DNA from: Sulfurimicrobium lacus
Lineage (GTDB): Bacteria; Pseudomonadota; Gammaproteobacteria; Burkholderiales; Sulfuricellaceae
Reading direction: 5' to 3'
DNA length: 64,000 bases
Assembly (NCBI RefSeq): GCF_011764585.1
Contig: NZ_AP022853.1
Coordinates: 248,001-312,000 of the forward strand
Position 1 is the first letter of the stretch; each line of letters opens with the position of its first letter. The notes under the pieces were generated by a model, which saw only the letters and a program-made list of their open reading frames with translations, had not been told where the DNA came from and ran no database searches. Positions 27,118 through 36,564 of this stretch are shown piece after piece. The translations under genes and the position numbers were made by a program.

Positions 27118-28338
27118 TTAGCCCGCCCTGCACCATGTCAGGGGGTCGAAAGGCCTGCTCTGGAACCGAAGTTCGAAGTATAAACCGGTTTCCGGGTTGC
27201 CGCCGCTGTTTCCCGTGCTGGCGATGACGTCGCCGCTCCGGACGTTGTCCCCCACATGCTTGAAGAGGGATTCGTTGTTGCCGTAGAGGCTCATGTAACC
27301 GTTGCCGTGGTCGATTATGATCAGGTTGCCGAAGCCGCGCAGCCAGTCCGCGAAAACCACGCGCCCTTCGGCGATGTTGTGGACTTCCTGCCCTGCGGCG
27401 GTACGGATGAACACGCCGCGCCACGGCGCCCCGCTGTCCTGACGTGGACTGCCGAAACGTCCCGCGAGTTCCCCGCGCACCGGCAAAGGCAACTTGCCTT
27501 TCTGAGTTTGCGCCAGCGCGCTGGGCTGGGGGGCGACCGGCTGTTCCGCGGCAGGCTCGCGGGCGTTGCGCCGGGGGGTGCGTTCCGGCTTTTTGCGCGC
27601 TTGCTGTTTGGCCAGGCGTTCGATCAGTTGCGTGAGCTGTTTTTCGTTGCGCTGCAACTGGCTCAGTTCCGTGCGCTGGCGTCCGATTTGCTGGGCCAGT
27701 TGTGCCACCAGTTTCTTTTTTGCCTGCTGCTGTGCCACCAGTTGCTGCTTTTGCTGGTCCTGTTCGGCGCGGATTCGTGCCAATTCGGCCTGTTTGGATT
27801 CGGTGGCCTGCGAGAGCTGCTGCAACTTTGCGAGATTGTCGCGCAGATTCTCCAGCATCTCATTGCGGGCGCGGGCCAGGTAGCCGTAATAACGCAGTTG
27901 GCGCGCGGCCTGATTGGGGTTTTGCTGGTTAAGCAGGATTTTGAACTGGTCCTGCTGGCCTGACAGGTACTGCTGGTATAGCAGCTTGCCCAGCGACACC
28001 TGTTCCGCCGCTATCCTCTGTTGCCGGTTTCCTTTCTGTTGCTCCAGGCTGGACAGGGTGGCGCTGGTGCCCTGCTGTTGTGTAGACAGGTCGCGCAGCC
28101 GGTAATTGATGTCGCTGATGGCCCGTTCCGAGGTCTTGAGCGCATCGCTGGCGTCGGCCTTAGCGCCTTCCTTGCTGTCGAGTTCTTTTTGCAGGGCATC
28201 GATGCGGCCGCGCAGCTCCTTCAGTTCGGGTTTAGGCGCGGCGGAAGCGGGAAAGGGCAGGCTGGACAGCAAAATTGCGCCGGCAAATATGGCGAGTACA
28301 GCTTTTATAACTGAGGTCCCAGACAGCTTCGCAGTCAC
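27118..28338 (-). CDS. envC: Murein hydrolase activator EnvC
   Basis: Periplasmic activator of division amidases AmiA/AmiB, 406 residues. A signal peptide (AVLAIFAGAILLSSLPFPASA) precedes a long coiled coil (about 35-245, Gln- and Lys-rich, ELRGRIDALQKELDSKEG). A LytM-type domain covers about 290-406. That domain lacks the zinc ligands of active enzymes: GVFIRTAAG has no histidine and the usual HxH near the end is replaced by YFELRF, as expected for an EnvC-type activator. It overlaps gpmI by 4 bases, the same pairing as in Escherichia coli. Confidence 0.93.
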   Translation of the reverse strand: MTAKLSGTSVIKAVLAIFAGAILLSSLPFPASAAPKPELKELRGRIDALQKELDSKEGAKADASDALKTSERAISDINYRLRDLSTQQQGTSATLSSLEQQKGNRQQRIAAEQVSLGKLLYQQYLSGQQDQFKILLNQQNPNQAARQLRYYGYLARARNEMLENLRDNLAKLQQLSQATESKQAELARIRAEQDQQKQQLVAQQQAKKKLVAQLAQQIGRQRTELSQLQRNEKQLTQLIERLAKQQARKKPERTPRRNAREPAAEQPVAPQPSALAQTQKGKLPLPVRGELAGRFGSPRQDSGAPWRGVFIRTAAGQEVHNIAEGRVVFADWLRGFGNLIIIDHGNGYMSLYGNNESLFKHVGDNVRSGDVIASTGNSGGNPETGLYFELRFQSRPFDPLTWCRAG

Positions 28339-29861
28339 TCGAACTCGATCAGCGGGTGCCCGGACATTTCACGCGGTTTGGGCAGCCCCATCATCTTCAG
28401 CAGGCTCGGTGCGACATCTTCCAGCGCGCCGGTTTCCGCAACCCTGGCGGCTCTTCCGATGTAGAGGAAGGGCACCAGGTTGAGGGTGTGGGCGGTATGG
28501 GAATTGCGGGTGACTTCGTCCAGCATCTTTTCGGCGTTGCCGTGGTCGGCGATGATCAGGACTTCGCCGCCGATTGCCTGCATGGCCGGGACGACACGGG
28601 CGAGGCACTCGTCGATGACTTCGATGGCCTGGACGGCGGCCGCGAGGTTGCCGGTGTGGCCAACCATGTCGGGGTTGGCATAGTTGCAGATAATGGCGTC
28701 GTATTTCTGGGCGGCGATAGCTTCCACCAGCTTGTCGGTGACTTCGCGGGCGCTCATTTCCGGTTTGAGGTCGTAAGTAGGCACATCGGGCGAAGGCACC
28801 ATGATGCGGTCTTCTCCAGCGTAGCGGGTTTCCTCCCCGCCGTTGAAGAAAAATGTGACGTGTGCATATTTCTCGGTTTCTGCGATGCGCAGCTGCGTCA
28901 GGCCCATCTGGGCAATGTATTCGCCGAAGCTGTTTTTGATGCGCTCCTGCGGGAAGGCTACCGGGATGTTGAAGTCGGCGCTGTAGCAGGTGAGGGTGCA
29001 GTAAGTGCTGAGTTTGGGCACGTGCTCGCGCTCGAAAGCGTCGAAGTCCGGCTCGATGAAAGTACGGGTGAGTTCGCGCGCGCGGTCCGAGCGGAAGTTC
29101 ATGAAGATGACGCCGTCGCCGTCCTGCATCTTCACCGGGGCGCCGATGACCGTGGGCTTGACGAACTCGTCCGTTTCGTCCCGGGCATAGGCATTGTGCA
29201 GGCCTTCGATGGCGGTTTGGGCGGTGAATTCCGCCTTGCCCTGGGTGAGCAGGTCGTAGGCGGTTTTTACCCGCAGCCAGCGGTGATCGCGATCCATTGC
29301 GTAATAGCGGCCGACGATCGAGGCGATCTTGCCGATTTTCAAGGCGTCGATCTTGTTTTGCAGACATTCCAGGTAGATCTCTGCGCTTTTCGGCGGCGTG
29401 TCGCGTCCGTCCAGGAAGGCATGCAGGTAGACCTTGTCCAGGCCGAATTTGGCCGCCATTTCGATCATGGCGTGAATGTGGTTTTCGTGGCTGTGGACGC
29501 CGCCGTCCGACACCAGTCCGAAGATGTGCAGGGCGCCGTGGTTCTTTTTGATGGCTTCAAGCGCGGCGGACAGTTCGTGGTTGGAGAAAAAGCTGCCGCT
29601 GGCGATGGCGTTGTTGATGCGCGATATTTCCTGGTAGATCACGCGCCCGGCGCCGATGTTCAGGTGCCCCACTTCGGAGTTGCCCATCTGGCCAGCGGGC
29701 AGGCCGACAGCGGCTTCTGAGGCATGGATGGTGGTGTGCGGGTGGGCTTCCCAGAGCTTGTCCCAGTAGGGTTTCTTCGCCAGGGTGATGGCGTTGTCAG
29801 GGCCTGCCGGGCTGCAGCCGAACCCGTCCAGAATCATCAGTAGAACCGGTGTGACCTTCAT
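28335..29861 (-). CDS. gpmI: 2,3-bisphosphoglycerate-independent phosphoglycerate mutase
   Basis: Glycolytic and gluconeogenic enzyme of the alkaline phosphatase fold, 508 residues, interconverting 3- and 2-phosphoglycerate with two manganese ions. The phosphorylated serine is in GQMGNSEVGHLNIGAGR near residue 62; metal ligands appear in VSDGGVHSHENHIHA, NYANPDMVGHTGNL and IIADHGNAEKM. It is the first gene of the leftward gpmI-envC-ctpA-moeB group. Its start is 130 bases from the divergent ArsR-type regulator, and the AT-rich gap holds palindromes. Confidence 0.96.
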   Translation of the reverse strand: MKVTPVLLMILDGFGCSPAGPDNAITLAKKPYWDKLWEAHPHTTIHASEAAVGLPAGQMGNSEVGHLNIGAGRVIYQEISRINNAIASGSFFSNHELSAALEAIKKNHGALHIFGLVSDGGVHSHENHIHAMIEMAAKFGLDKVYLHAFLDGRDTPPKSAEIYLECLQNKIDALKIGKIASIVGRYYAMDRDHRWLRVKTAYDLLTQGKAEFTAQTAIEGLHNAYARDETDEFVKPTVIGAPVKMQDGDGVIFMNFRSDRARELTRTFIEPDFDAFEREHVPKLSTYCTLTCYSADFNIPVAFPQERIKNSFGEYIAQMGLTQLRIAETEKYAHVTFFFNGGEETRYAGEDRIMVPSPDVPTYDLKPEMSAREVTDKLVEAIAAQKYDAIICNYANPDMVGHTGNLAAAVQAIEVIDECLARVVPAMQAIGGEVLIIADHGNAEKMLDEVTRNSHTAHTLNLVPFLYIGRAARVAETGALEDVAPSLLKMMGLPKPREMSGHPLIEFE

Positions 29862-29894
29862 ACAATATGGACTTTATTTTTCGTTCGTTATCTC

Positions 29895-29926
29895 AAATGA
29901 TGTATCATTTTATTATGTTTTAATAA
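29895..29926. promoter_or_regulatory. AT-rich palindromes: likely operator region of the ArsR-type regulator
   Basis: Two perfect inverted repeats lie in the gpmI-arsR gap: AAATGA-TGTA-TCATTT (29895-29910) and TTATTA-TGTTT-TAATAA (29910-29926). AT-rich dyads of this size are typical of ArsR/SmtB operators, and the divergent position would allow autoregulation. Which of the two is bound cannot be told from sequence. Confidence 0.55.
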
Positions 29927-29991
29927 TGTACGCATTAAACTTATTCTAAACTTTCTGATTCCCATTTTGTTGCAAGGCGGTGACTTTTTCC

Positions 29992-30312
29992 ATGTTGAAT
30001 TTTGATCACGTCGAGTTGATCGACAAGGACGAACATATCGAGCAGGCGTCGCGGGCGATGAAGGCCATGTCGCATCCGTTGCGCCTGAAGATACTGTGCG
30101 TGCTGGGCGACCGCGAGATCAGCGTGCAGGAAATCGTCGAAAACGTCGGCACTTCGCAAAGCAACATCTCGCAGCACCTCGCCATCCTGCGCGACAAGGG
30201 CGTACTGCGCACGCGCAAGGACGCCAACCGGGTGTATTACCGGGTAGGAGATACCCGCACTCTCCAGTTGATCAGCATGATGCGCGATGTTTTCTGCGGT
30301 TTCGCCAAATAA
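29992..30312 (+). CDS. ArsR/SmtB regulator, probable persulfide sensor (SqrR/BigR type)
   Basis: Winged-helix repressor of 106 residues. The recognition helix region is VQEIVENVGTSQSNISQHLA and the wing RTRKDANRVYYRV. Only two cysteines occur, C36 (in LKILCVLGD, helix 2) and C102 (in RDVFCGFAK, last helix), 66 residues apart. In SqrR, which forms a tetrasulfide bridge when reactive sulfur species rise, the pair is C41 and C107, also 66 apart. There is no ELCVCDL metal motif of arsenic or zinc sensors. The start ATG 29992 has AAGGCGG upstream. It likely controls the efflux, YgaP-like and rhodanese genes downstream. Confidence 0.85.
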   Translation: MLNFDHVELIDKDEHIEQASRAMKAMSHPLRLKILCVLGDREISVQEIVENVGTSQSNISQHLAILRDKGVLRTRKDANRVYYRVGDTRTLQLISMMRDVFCGFAK

Positions 30313-30377
30313 CTTTTTACCCGCACTGCCGTTTCTGTCATTCTGTGTTTAAAAAACCAGATTCCCTCTTGGTATAT

Positions 30378-30399
30378 TATAATTCGCTAATATATAGCG
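30378..30399 (+). promoter_or_regulatory. Promoter/operator before the TolC-HlyD-RND operon
   Basis: A perfect TATAAT -10 box at 30378-30383 is followed at once by the dyad CGCTA-ATATA-TAGCG (30385-30399), placed where a bound repressor would block RNA polymerase. The -35 region is poor. It lies in the 163-base gap between the ArsR-type gene and the outer membrane protein gene, so the regulator may act here as well as at its own promoter. Confidence 0.55.
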
Positions 30400-30475
30400 T
30401 TTGATGTTTAATATACGTCCGGCGTGCCGTGCTTAACGGTTGCCGGATCAGAACAATACAATAGAGGTCGAACGT

Positions 30476-31879
30476 ATGAAATCGTTCCCGTTGCGCTTAC
30501 ACGGCGGACAGTTCAGGACGGTATGGGGGGTATTGGCCCTGACGCTGGTTCATGCTGCGCCCGCCGATACCTTGAGTTTCGCCCAGTGCGTCGATACTGC
30601 GCTCAGGCAGAACCCCGGTTTGTCCGCCAGCCGGGCGCAATTGCAGCAGGCCGAAGCGGGGCTCGCGCAGGCGCAGGGCGGGCGCCTGCCCAAAGTGACG
30701 GTGTCGCTGAATGCGGTGCGCACCAACGATGCCCTGAGTGCCTTCGGGCTCAAACTCTCCCAGCGCGGCGCCACCTTCGGCGATTTCGGCGCGGGCCAGT
30801 TCGATCCGACCAATCCCAACGTGCTGTCGGTCGCGCCGGACAATCTCAATCACCCCGCCGCGGTCAACAACTTCAATACCCGCATCGAGGCGCAGCTTCC
30901 GCTTTATACCGGGGGGATGATCGAGGGCTACGTCGAGCAGGCGCAGGCCTACATCAAGGCGGCCCAGCAGGGCGACAACTCCGCGCGTCAGCAGGTCATC
31001 TTCCAGGTGCTGCAGGCCTATGAGGGCGTGCATGCCGCGCGTGCTTACGTGAACGTGGCGAAGCAGGGCGAAATCGCCGCCGTGTCCTATGTCAAGACCA
31101 TCGACAACCTGCTCAAGCAGGGCGTGGTGGTGAAAAGCGACCTGCTGTCCGCGCGTATTCATCTCGAGGATGTACGGGTCAAGCTCGCCCAGGCGCAGAA
31201 CACCGAGGCTGCAGCGCTGGATCAGCTGCACATGCTGCTCGGCCTGCCGCTGTCGCAGCCGCTGGAGGTGGGGGCTCAGGTAACGCCCGCTCCGTTGCCT
31301 GGCAAGATCGAAGAACTGCGCGTGCAGGCGTTGACCGACAACCCCGGCCTCAATGCCATGCGCAACCAGTTGCAGGCAGCCCAGGCCAACGTAAAAGTGG
31401 CGAAATCGGGGCTTTACCCCCAGCTCGGCCTGATGGCGCGGCAGGACTGGAACGACAAAAATGCCGGATTGAATGCCAGTTCCTACACGGTGGGCGGGAT
31501 GATGTCCTGGAACGTGTTCGACGGCGGCACGGTGCGTGGCGCCGTCGATCGCGCGGCAGCGGGCAAGGCCGAACTGGCCGCGCGACTGCAGCAGGCCGAA
31601 AGCGGCGTGGCCTTTCAGGTCGCGGATGCCTGGCGCAAGGCTGACGAAGCCGAACGGCGCGTGGCGTTGCGCGAGCTGGCCGTCACCCACGCCGAGGAGG
31701 CGCTCGGCCTGGTCGAAAAACGCTATAACAACGGCGTGACGACCATCACCGAGTTGCTCGCCGCGCGCGCGCAACTCGACAATGCCCGCGCCGACGTGGT
31801 GGCGGCGAAATATGACCTTGCCGTACAGCGCGCCGGACTCAGGCTCGCTGTGGGCAAACTTGAACCTGAGATGAAGTAG
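30476..31879 (+). CDS. TolC-family outer membrane efflux protein
   Basis: Outer membrane channel of 467 residues for a tripartite efflux pump. The signal region lies in VWGVLALTLVHAAPADT. Two repeated helical hairpins are visible: EAGLAQAQGGRLPKVTVS in the first half and AQANVKVAKSGLYPQLGL in the second, as in TolC and CusC. The last part, NGVTTITELLAARAQLDNAR, is the conserved equatorial helix. AGAGG precedes the ATG. The HlyD gene follows after 14 bases, so the operon is tolC-hlyD-RND. The substrate is not evident. Confidence 0.9.
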   Translation: MKSFPLRLHGGQFRTVWGVLALTLVHAAPADTLSFAQCVDTALRQNPGLSASRAQLQQAEAGLAQAQGGRLPKVTVSLNAVRTNDALSAFGLKLSQRGATFGDFGAGQFDPTNPNVLSVAPDNLNHPAAVNNFNTRIEAQLPLYTGGMIEGYVEQAQAYIKAAQQGDNSARQQVIFQVLQAYEGVHAARAYVNVAKQGEIAAVSYVKTIDNLLKQGVVVKSDLLSARIHLEDVRVKLAQAQNTEAAALDQLHMLLGLPLSQPLEVGAQVTPAPLPGKIEELRVQALTDNPGLNAMRNQLQAAQANVKVAKSGLYPQLGLMARQDWNDKNAGLNASSYTVGGMMSWNVFDGGTVRGAVDRAAAGKAELAARLQQAESGVAFQVADAWRKADEAERRVALRELAVTHAEEALGLVEKRYNNGVTTITELLAARAQLDNARADVVAAKYDLAVQRAGLRLAVGKLEPEMK

Positions 31880-31893
31880 CGGAGTTGATCGTG

Positions 31894-32991
31894 ATGAATT
31901 TTAAATCCCCAGTTTTGCCCGCCGTTATCGCCGCGTCGGTCGTGCTTGCCCTGCTGGGCGGTTGCGGGGAAAAGTCCAGCGACAAACCGGCGGCGGTTCC
32001 TGGCGCAACGATAAAAGCCGAGGTCGTCACGGTGCAAAAAGCCGTTCTGCCCATCGTCTCTACTTCGCCCGCCAGCGTCGTTGCCGGACAGCAGGCGCAA
32101 ATCGCCTCGCGCCTGACGGGCTACATCCGCGAAATAAACGTGCAGGAAGGGCAGACCGTCGCTGCCGGCCAGCGTCTGTTCACGGTCGACCCCACCGATA
32201 TCCAGGGGCAGATGAACATGGCCCGTGCCGGGGTGGCCCAGTCCGAAGCTGCGCTGGCCGATGCCAAAACCGATTACGAGCGTTTCGGCAACCTCTACAA
32301 GGAAGAAGCCATTCCCAAGATGCAATGGGACAAGATTCGCCTCCAGTACCAGGTGAGCCAACAGCAGGCGGCAGCGGCGCGCGCGGCTTTCGATACTGCT
32401 TCCGCGCAGATGAAATATGCCACGGTGCAGGCGCCGTTCGCCGGCGTCATCACCCAGAAAATGGCCAATGCCGGCGATCTGGCGGCGCCCGGCCGGCCGG
32501 TGCTGGTGCTGGAAAACCCGGCCACCCTGCAGGTGCAGACCGGCGTGGCGCGCGACGTCTTCTCCCAACTCAAGCTGGGCTCCCCGGTGTCCATCCAGGT
32601 GGACGGTCGGACCAGCGATCTGGTAGGCAAAGTGACGCACCTGGTGCCTGCCGCCGACCCGGTTACCCACAGCTACCTGGTCAAGATCGACCTGCCCGAG
32701 GGACACGGGCTGCGCAGCGGCAACTTCGTTCGCGTTGCTTTCGCTCTCGGTTCGCGCGAAGGCATTCGCGTGCCGGTCGGCGCGCTGCTGGAGCGTGCCG
32801 GGATCAGCGGGGTGTTCGTGGTGGACACGCAGGGCATCGTCCACTACCGCATGGTGCGCGCCGGGGCCGCAAGCGGGGGCAATGTGGAAATCCAGGCTGG
32901 ACTCAATCCGGGCGAGCGCGTGGTGACTTCGGCCACGACCAACATGCAATCCGGGGACAAGGTGGTGAGCCAGGGGAACGGTAATGGCTGA
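31894..32991 (+). CDS. RND efflux periplasmic adaptor (HlyD/MFP family)
   Basis: Membrane fusion protein of about 365 residues linking the RND pump to the outer membrane channel. A lipoprotein signal ends LALLGGC with C24 as lipid site. The barrel-sandwich lipoyl halves are IREINVQEGQTVAAGQRLF and QAPFAGVITQKMANAGD; the helical hairpin lies between, with YERFGNLYKEEAIPKMQWDK. ATG 31894 is used; GTG 31891 and TTG 31885 are possible. The stop overlaps the RND start by 8 bases. Confidence 0.92.
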   Translation: MNFKSPVLPAVIAASVVLALLGGCGEKSSDKPAAVPGATIKAEVVTVQKAVLPIVSTSPASVVAGQQAQIASRLTGYIREINVQEGQTVAAGQRLFTVDPTDIQGQMNMARAGVAQSEAALADAKTDYERFGNLYKEEAIPKMQWDKIRLQYQVSQQQAAAARAAFDTASAQMKYATVQAPFAGVITQKMANAGDLAAPGRPVLVLENPATLQVQTGVARDVFSQLKLGSPVSIQVDGRTSDLVGKVTHLVPAADPVTHSYLVKIDLPEGHGLRSGNFVRVAFALGSREGIRVPVGALLERAGISGVFVVDTQGIVHYRMVRAGAASGGNVEIQAGLNPGERVVTSATTNMQSGDKVVSQGNGNG

Positions 32992-35900
32992 AACGCACGA
33001 AGAGACGCCACTTAACAGCGCAGGCAAGATCGCCCGCCTGTTCCTGGAATCGAAAATCACCGCCATGTTGATGCTGGCGGTGACGCTGGCGGGCATCATG
33101 GCGCTGTTCGTCACCGCGCGTGAATACAACCCGCAGATCGTGGTGCCCGCCGCCAACATTATTGTTGCCAAGCCGGGTGCCAGCGCAGAGGAGATACACA
33201 ACCTGGTGGTGAAGCCGCTGGAGGCGGTCATGAATGCCCAGTCGGGCGTCAAGCATACCTTTGGCTACGCGGTTGCCGACTACGGGGTGGTGACGGTGCA
33301 ATTCGATGTGGGTGAAGACCAGGAAAAAAGTCTGGTCAAGCTCTACAACCAGTTGATGCAGAACATGGACCGCATGCCCGCCGGGGCGATGCAGCCGATG
33401 GTCAAGCCCATCAACGTGGACGACGTGCCGATCATGACGCTGACCCTGAGTTCGTCGCACATGGACGATTACCAGTTGCGGCAGGTCGCGGCGCGGGTGC
33501 TGGAGCAGTTGCGCAACGTGCCGGGCGTTTCCTTCACGCAGCTGGTGGGCGGCGCGCAGCGCGCCGTCAACGTGTGGATTTCGCCTGACAGGCTGGCCGC
33601 TGCCGGTCTGTCCCTGGACCAAGTGGACCGCATGATCGGCGGCGCCAACGTGTCTGTCCCTGCAGGCCAGCTGGTCGATCAGAACCGTAATCATCCGCTG
33701 CGCATGTCCGGCTTCATCGGCGATGCACGCGAGATCGGGCAGATCATCGTGGGCGCGCCGCAAGGCCGCCCGGTGTTCCTGAAAGACGTCGCCACCATCG
33801 AGGACGGTCCGGCGGAAAGCGACGAGCTGTCGCGCTTTGCCTATGGTCCGGCGGCACGCGCAGGGGCGTCCGTTCACCGCGGCGAGGCGCCGGCGGTCAC
33901 CATCGCCATTGCGAAAAAGGCCGGCACCAACGCCGTGGTGGTGACTTCTTCCGTGCTTGCCAAGCTGGATGCCCTGAAGCGCCAGGCCATTCCGCAGGGG
34001 GTCGACGTGGCCGTCACGCGCGACGACGGCGCCAAGGCCAACGACGCGGTGAACACCCTGGTGGAGCACCTCGGCATCGCCATCGGCTCGGTGGTGGTGA
34101 TCCTGGTGTTTTTCCTCGGCTGGCGCGAAGCGGCCATCGTCACCCTGACGGTGCCGCTGATCCTGTTCGTGGTGCTGACCGTGGGGCTGATCGCCGGCCA
34201 GACCATCAACCGCATCACGCTGTTCGCGCTGATCCTGTCGCTCGGCCTGCTGGTGGACGCGGCTATCGTGGTGGTGGAAAACATCCATCGCCACATGCAT
34301 CACGGCGGCGCGAAGAATTTCAAGGAAGCCCTGGTGGAAGCCACCAACGAGATCGGCAACCCGACCAACATCGCTACCGTCGCGGTGATCCTGGCGTTCA
34401 TCCCGATGGCGTTCGTCACCGGCATGATGGGGCCGTTCATGCGGCCGATCCCGTTCAACGTGCCGGTGGCGATGATCGCCTCGCTGGTCATCGCCTACAT
34501 GGTGGTGCCCTGGGCGGCCAACCGCTGGCTGGCCGGCAAGGCGGCCAAATCCCTGGCGGAGCGGCCGACGCTGGAGGAAAAGGCGGCAGACCCGAAAGAT
34601 CCTTTGCACCGCGCCTATGTGGCGGTGATCACCCCGCTGATCCGGCATGCCCACCGCCGTAACATGTTGTTCCTGCTGGTGGTCGTGCTGCTCGTGGCGG
34701 CCATGATCCAGCCGGCCTGGCAATTCGTGCGGCCGTCCGGTATGAACGGCCCACTCTCGGCCATGGGCGTGGAGCTGAAGATGTTGCCCAACGACAATAC
34801 CAATACCTTCCTGGTGCAGGTGGACACGCCCGCCGGCACCACCCTGGCCGGGACCGACCAGGTGGCGCGCGCGGTCGGCGAGGTGTTGGCGAAAACCGCT
34901 TATGTCACCGATTACCAGACCTTTCTCGGCATGACCGCGCCGGTGGATTTCGCGGCCCTGGTGCGCGGCGATATGCTCAAACGCGGCGACAACCTGGCGC
35001 AACTGCGCGTCAACCTCACCGACAAGCATCACCGTTCAGCCTCTTCCCACGAGATCGTGAACCGCTTCGATGCTTCCCTGGCGCAGTTGCGCGCGGCTTT
35101 CCCGCAAGCCCGGATCAAGCTTTACGAGACCCCGCCCGGCCCGCCGGTGCAGTCGCAGGTACTGGCCGAGCTGTACGGGCCGGACTACCGCAAGCTGCGC
35201 GCTGCCGCGGCGGATGTGAACAAGGCGTTTACCCAGGTTTACGGCATCGTCAACGTGGACGATTCGGTGACCGCAACGGTCGATACCTTCCACATCAATG
35301 TGGATCGCGAGAAGGCCATCCTTTCCGGCGTTGCCCCCGGACAGGTGGGCAAGCTGCTGCACGATTACGTCTCGGGTTTCTCCATCGGCACCCTGCACGT
35401 CGACGACGCGCGCGAACCGGTCAACATCACCGTGCGTTTGCCCCGCAGCGAACGCCAGACGCCGCAGCAGATCATGTCCATCCGCGTTGTCAGCATGACT
35501 GGACAGCAGGTGCCGTTGTCGGCCATCGCCAGCGTCGAACGGGCCACACAGGACAAGCCCTTCTACGACCGCGACCAGCATCCCACGGTCATGATCGGCG
35601 GCGAGCTGCTCAAGTCCAGCCCGGTTTATGCGGTGCTGGCCCTGGACAAGATGCTGGACGGCAAGATGCTCACGCCGGGTATCGCCTTCAAGACCGGCAA
35701 CCTCGGCTTCACCGAAGCCCAGCCCGACGACGTGATGAACTACCACTTGCTGTGGGGCGGCGAGATGCGCCTGACGCTCGACGTGTTCCGCGACCTCGGG
35801 TCGGCCTTCATTGTGGCGCTGGTGTTTATCTACCTGATGCTGGTGGGCTATTACAAGTCCTTCATGATGCCGCTGATCGTGATGGGCGCGATCCCGCTCA

Positions 35901-36277
35901 CCCTGGTCGGCGTGTTCCCCGGCCACTGGATCACCCAGCAGGCATTCACCGCCACCTCCATGATCGGCGTCATCGCCCTGGCCGGCATCGTGGTGCGCAA
36001 CTCGCTGCTGCTTATCGACTTCATCGTCGATTACCGCAAGCGCGGCTATGCCCTCGACGAAGCCGTGATCGAAGCCGGCGCGGTGCGTTTCCGCCCCATC
36101 ATGCTAACCGCGCTGGCCATCATCCTCGGCTCGGCCATCATGATTACCGACCCGGTGTTCGGCGGTCTGGCGGTGTCGCTGATATTCGGTACCTTCGCTT
36201 CCACCGTGCTTACGCTGGTGGTGATCCCGCTGATGTATTACCTGTGGGAGCGGCGTCAGAGCCGGAACGCCGCTTGA
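32984..36277 (+). CDS. RND efflux transporter permease
   Basis: Inner membrane proton-driven pump of 1097 residues with the duplicated AcrB layout: one helix, a large periplasmic loop, six helices, and the same again. In transmembrane helix 4 the proton-relay segment reads LGLLVDAAIVVVENIH: the first aspartate of the AcrB DD pair is present and the second is alanine, as in several heavy-metal and unassigned RND groups. The end of helix 6 and the GG-rich PLTLVGVFPGHW loop are standard. Its place with a persulfide-sensor-like regulator, a YgaP-like membrane protein and a rhodanese suggests export of a sulfur-related toxicant, which is inference. Confidence 0.93.
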   Translation: MAETHEETPLNSAGKIARLFLESKITAMLMLAVTLAGIMALFVTAREYNPQIVVPAANIIVAKPGASAEEIHNLVVKPLEAVMNAQSGVKHTFGYAVADYGVVTVQFDVGEDQEKSLVKLYNQLMQNMDRMPAGAMQPMVKPINVDDVPIMTLTLSSSHMDDYQLRQVAARVLEQLRNVPGVSFTQLVGGAQRAVNVWISPDRLAAAGLSLDQVDRMIGGANVSVPAGQLVDQNRNHPLRMSGFIGDAREIGQIIVGAPQGRPVFLKDVATIEDGPAESDELSRFAYGPAARAGASVHRGEAPAVTIAIAKKAGTNAVVVTSSVLAKLDALKRQAIPQGVDVAVTRDDGAKANDAVNTLVEHLGIAIGSVVVILVFFLGWREAAIVTLTVPLILFVVLTVGLIAGQTINRITLFALILSLGLLVDAAIVVVENIHRHMHHGGAKNFKEALVEATNEIGNPTNIATVAVILAFIPMAFVTGMMGPFMRPIPFNVPVAMIASLVIAYMVVPWAANRWLAGKAAKSLAERPTLEEKAADPKDPLHRAYVAVITPLIRHAHRRNMLFLLVVVLLVAAMIQPAWQFVRPSGMNGPLSAMGVELKMLPNDNTNTFLVQVDTPAGTTLAGTDQVARAVGEVLAKTAYVTDYQTFLGMTAPVDFAALVRGDMLKRGDNLAQLRVNLTDKHHRSASSHEIVNRFDASLAQLRAAFPQARIKLYETPPGPPVQSQVLAELYGPDYRKLRAAAADVNKAFTQVYGIVNVDDSVTATVDTFHINVDREKAILSGVAPGQVGKLLHDYVSGFSIGTLHVDDAREPVNITVRLPRSERQTPQQIMSIRVVSMTGQQVPLSAIASVERATQDKPFYDRDQHPTVMIGGELLKSSPVYAVLALDKMLDGKMLTPGIAFKTGNLGFTEAQPDDVMNYHLLWGGEMRLTLDVFRDLGSAFIVALVFIYLMLVGYYKSFMMPLIVMGAIPLTLVGVFPGHWITQQAFTATSMIGVIALAGIVVRNSLLLIDFIVDYRKRGYALDEAVIEAGAVRFRPIMLTALAIILGSAIMITDPVFGGLAVSLIFGTFASTVLTLVVIPLMYYLWERRQSRNAA

Positions 36278-36329
36278 TTTCGCGCGCGGCAACCCCAATT
36301 TTGTTTAACCTTAATTCAGGAGTTTGTTC

Positions 36330-36539
36330 ATGACTGTCAATCGCATGGTTCGTATCATTGCCGGCTTTTTCGTTCTGCTTTCGCTGTCTCTGGGCGTGCA
36401 GGCGAGCCCCGTATTTCATAATGTAAACTGGCTGTGGTTTACTGCCTTTGTCGGTTTCAACCTGTTTCAAAGCGGGTTCACCAGTTTTTGCCCGATGGAC
36501 ACCATTCTGAAAAAGCTGGGTTTCAAGGAATCCTGCTGA
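36330..36539 (+). CDS. YgaP-like membrane protein (DUF2892)
   Basis: Small protein of 69 residues with two hydrophobic segments ([15 protein letters not shown] and [15 protein letters not shown]) and the DUF2892 end signature [18 protein letters not shown]. In YgaP this membrane domain is fused to a rhodanese; here the rhodanese is a separate gene starting 25 bases later. AGGAG precedes the ATG. The conserved cysteines at the cytoplasmic end could accept persulfide sulfur, but no role is proven. Confidence 0.88.
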   Translation: MTVNRMVRIIAGFFVLLSLSLGVQASPVFHNVNWLWFTAFVGFNLFQSGFTSFCPMDTILKKLGFKESC

Positions 36540-36564
36540 ACTACTGAAAAAGAGGATAAGCACA

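Noticed and set aside
32903-35032. A 709-codon open frame antisense to the RND pump
   Set aside because: Very rich in His and Arg, with no recognisable start context or motif; explained by the codon bias of the pump gene.
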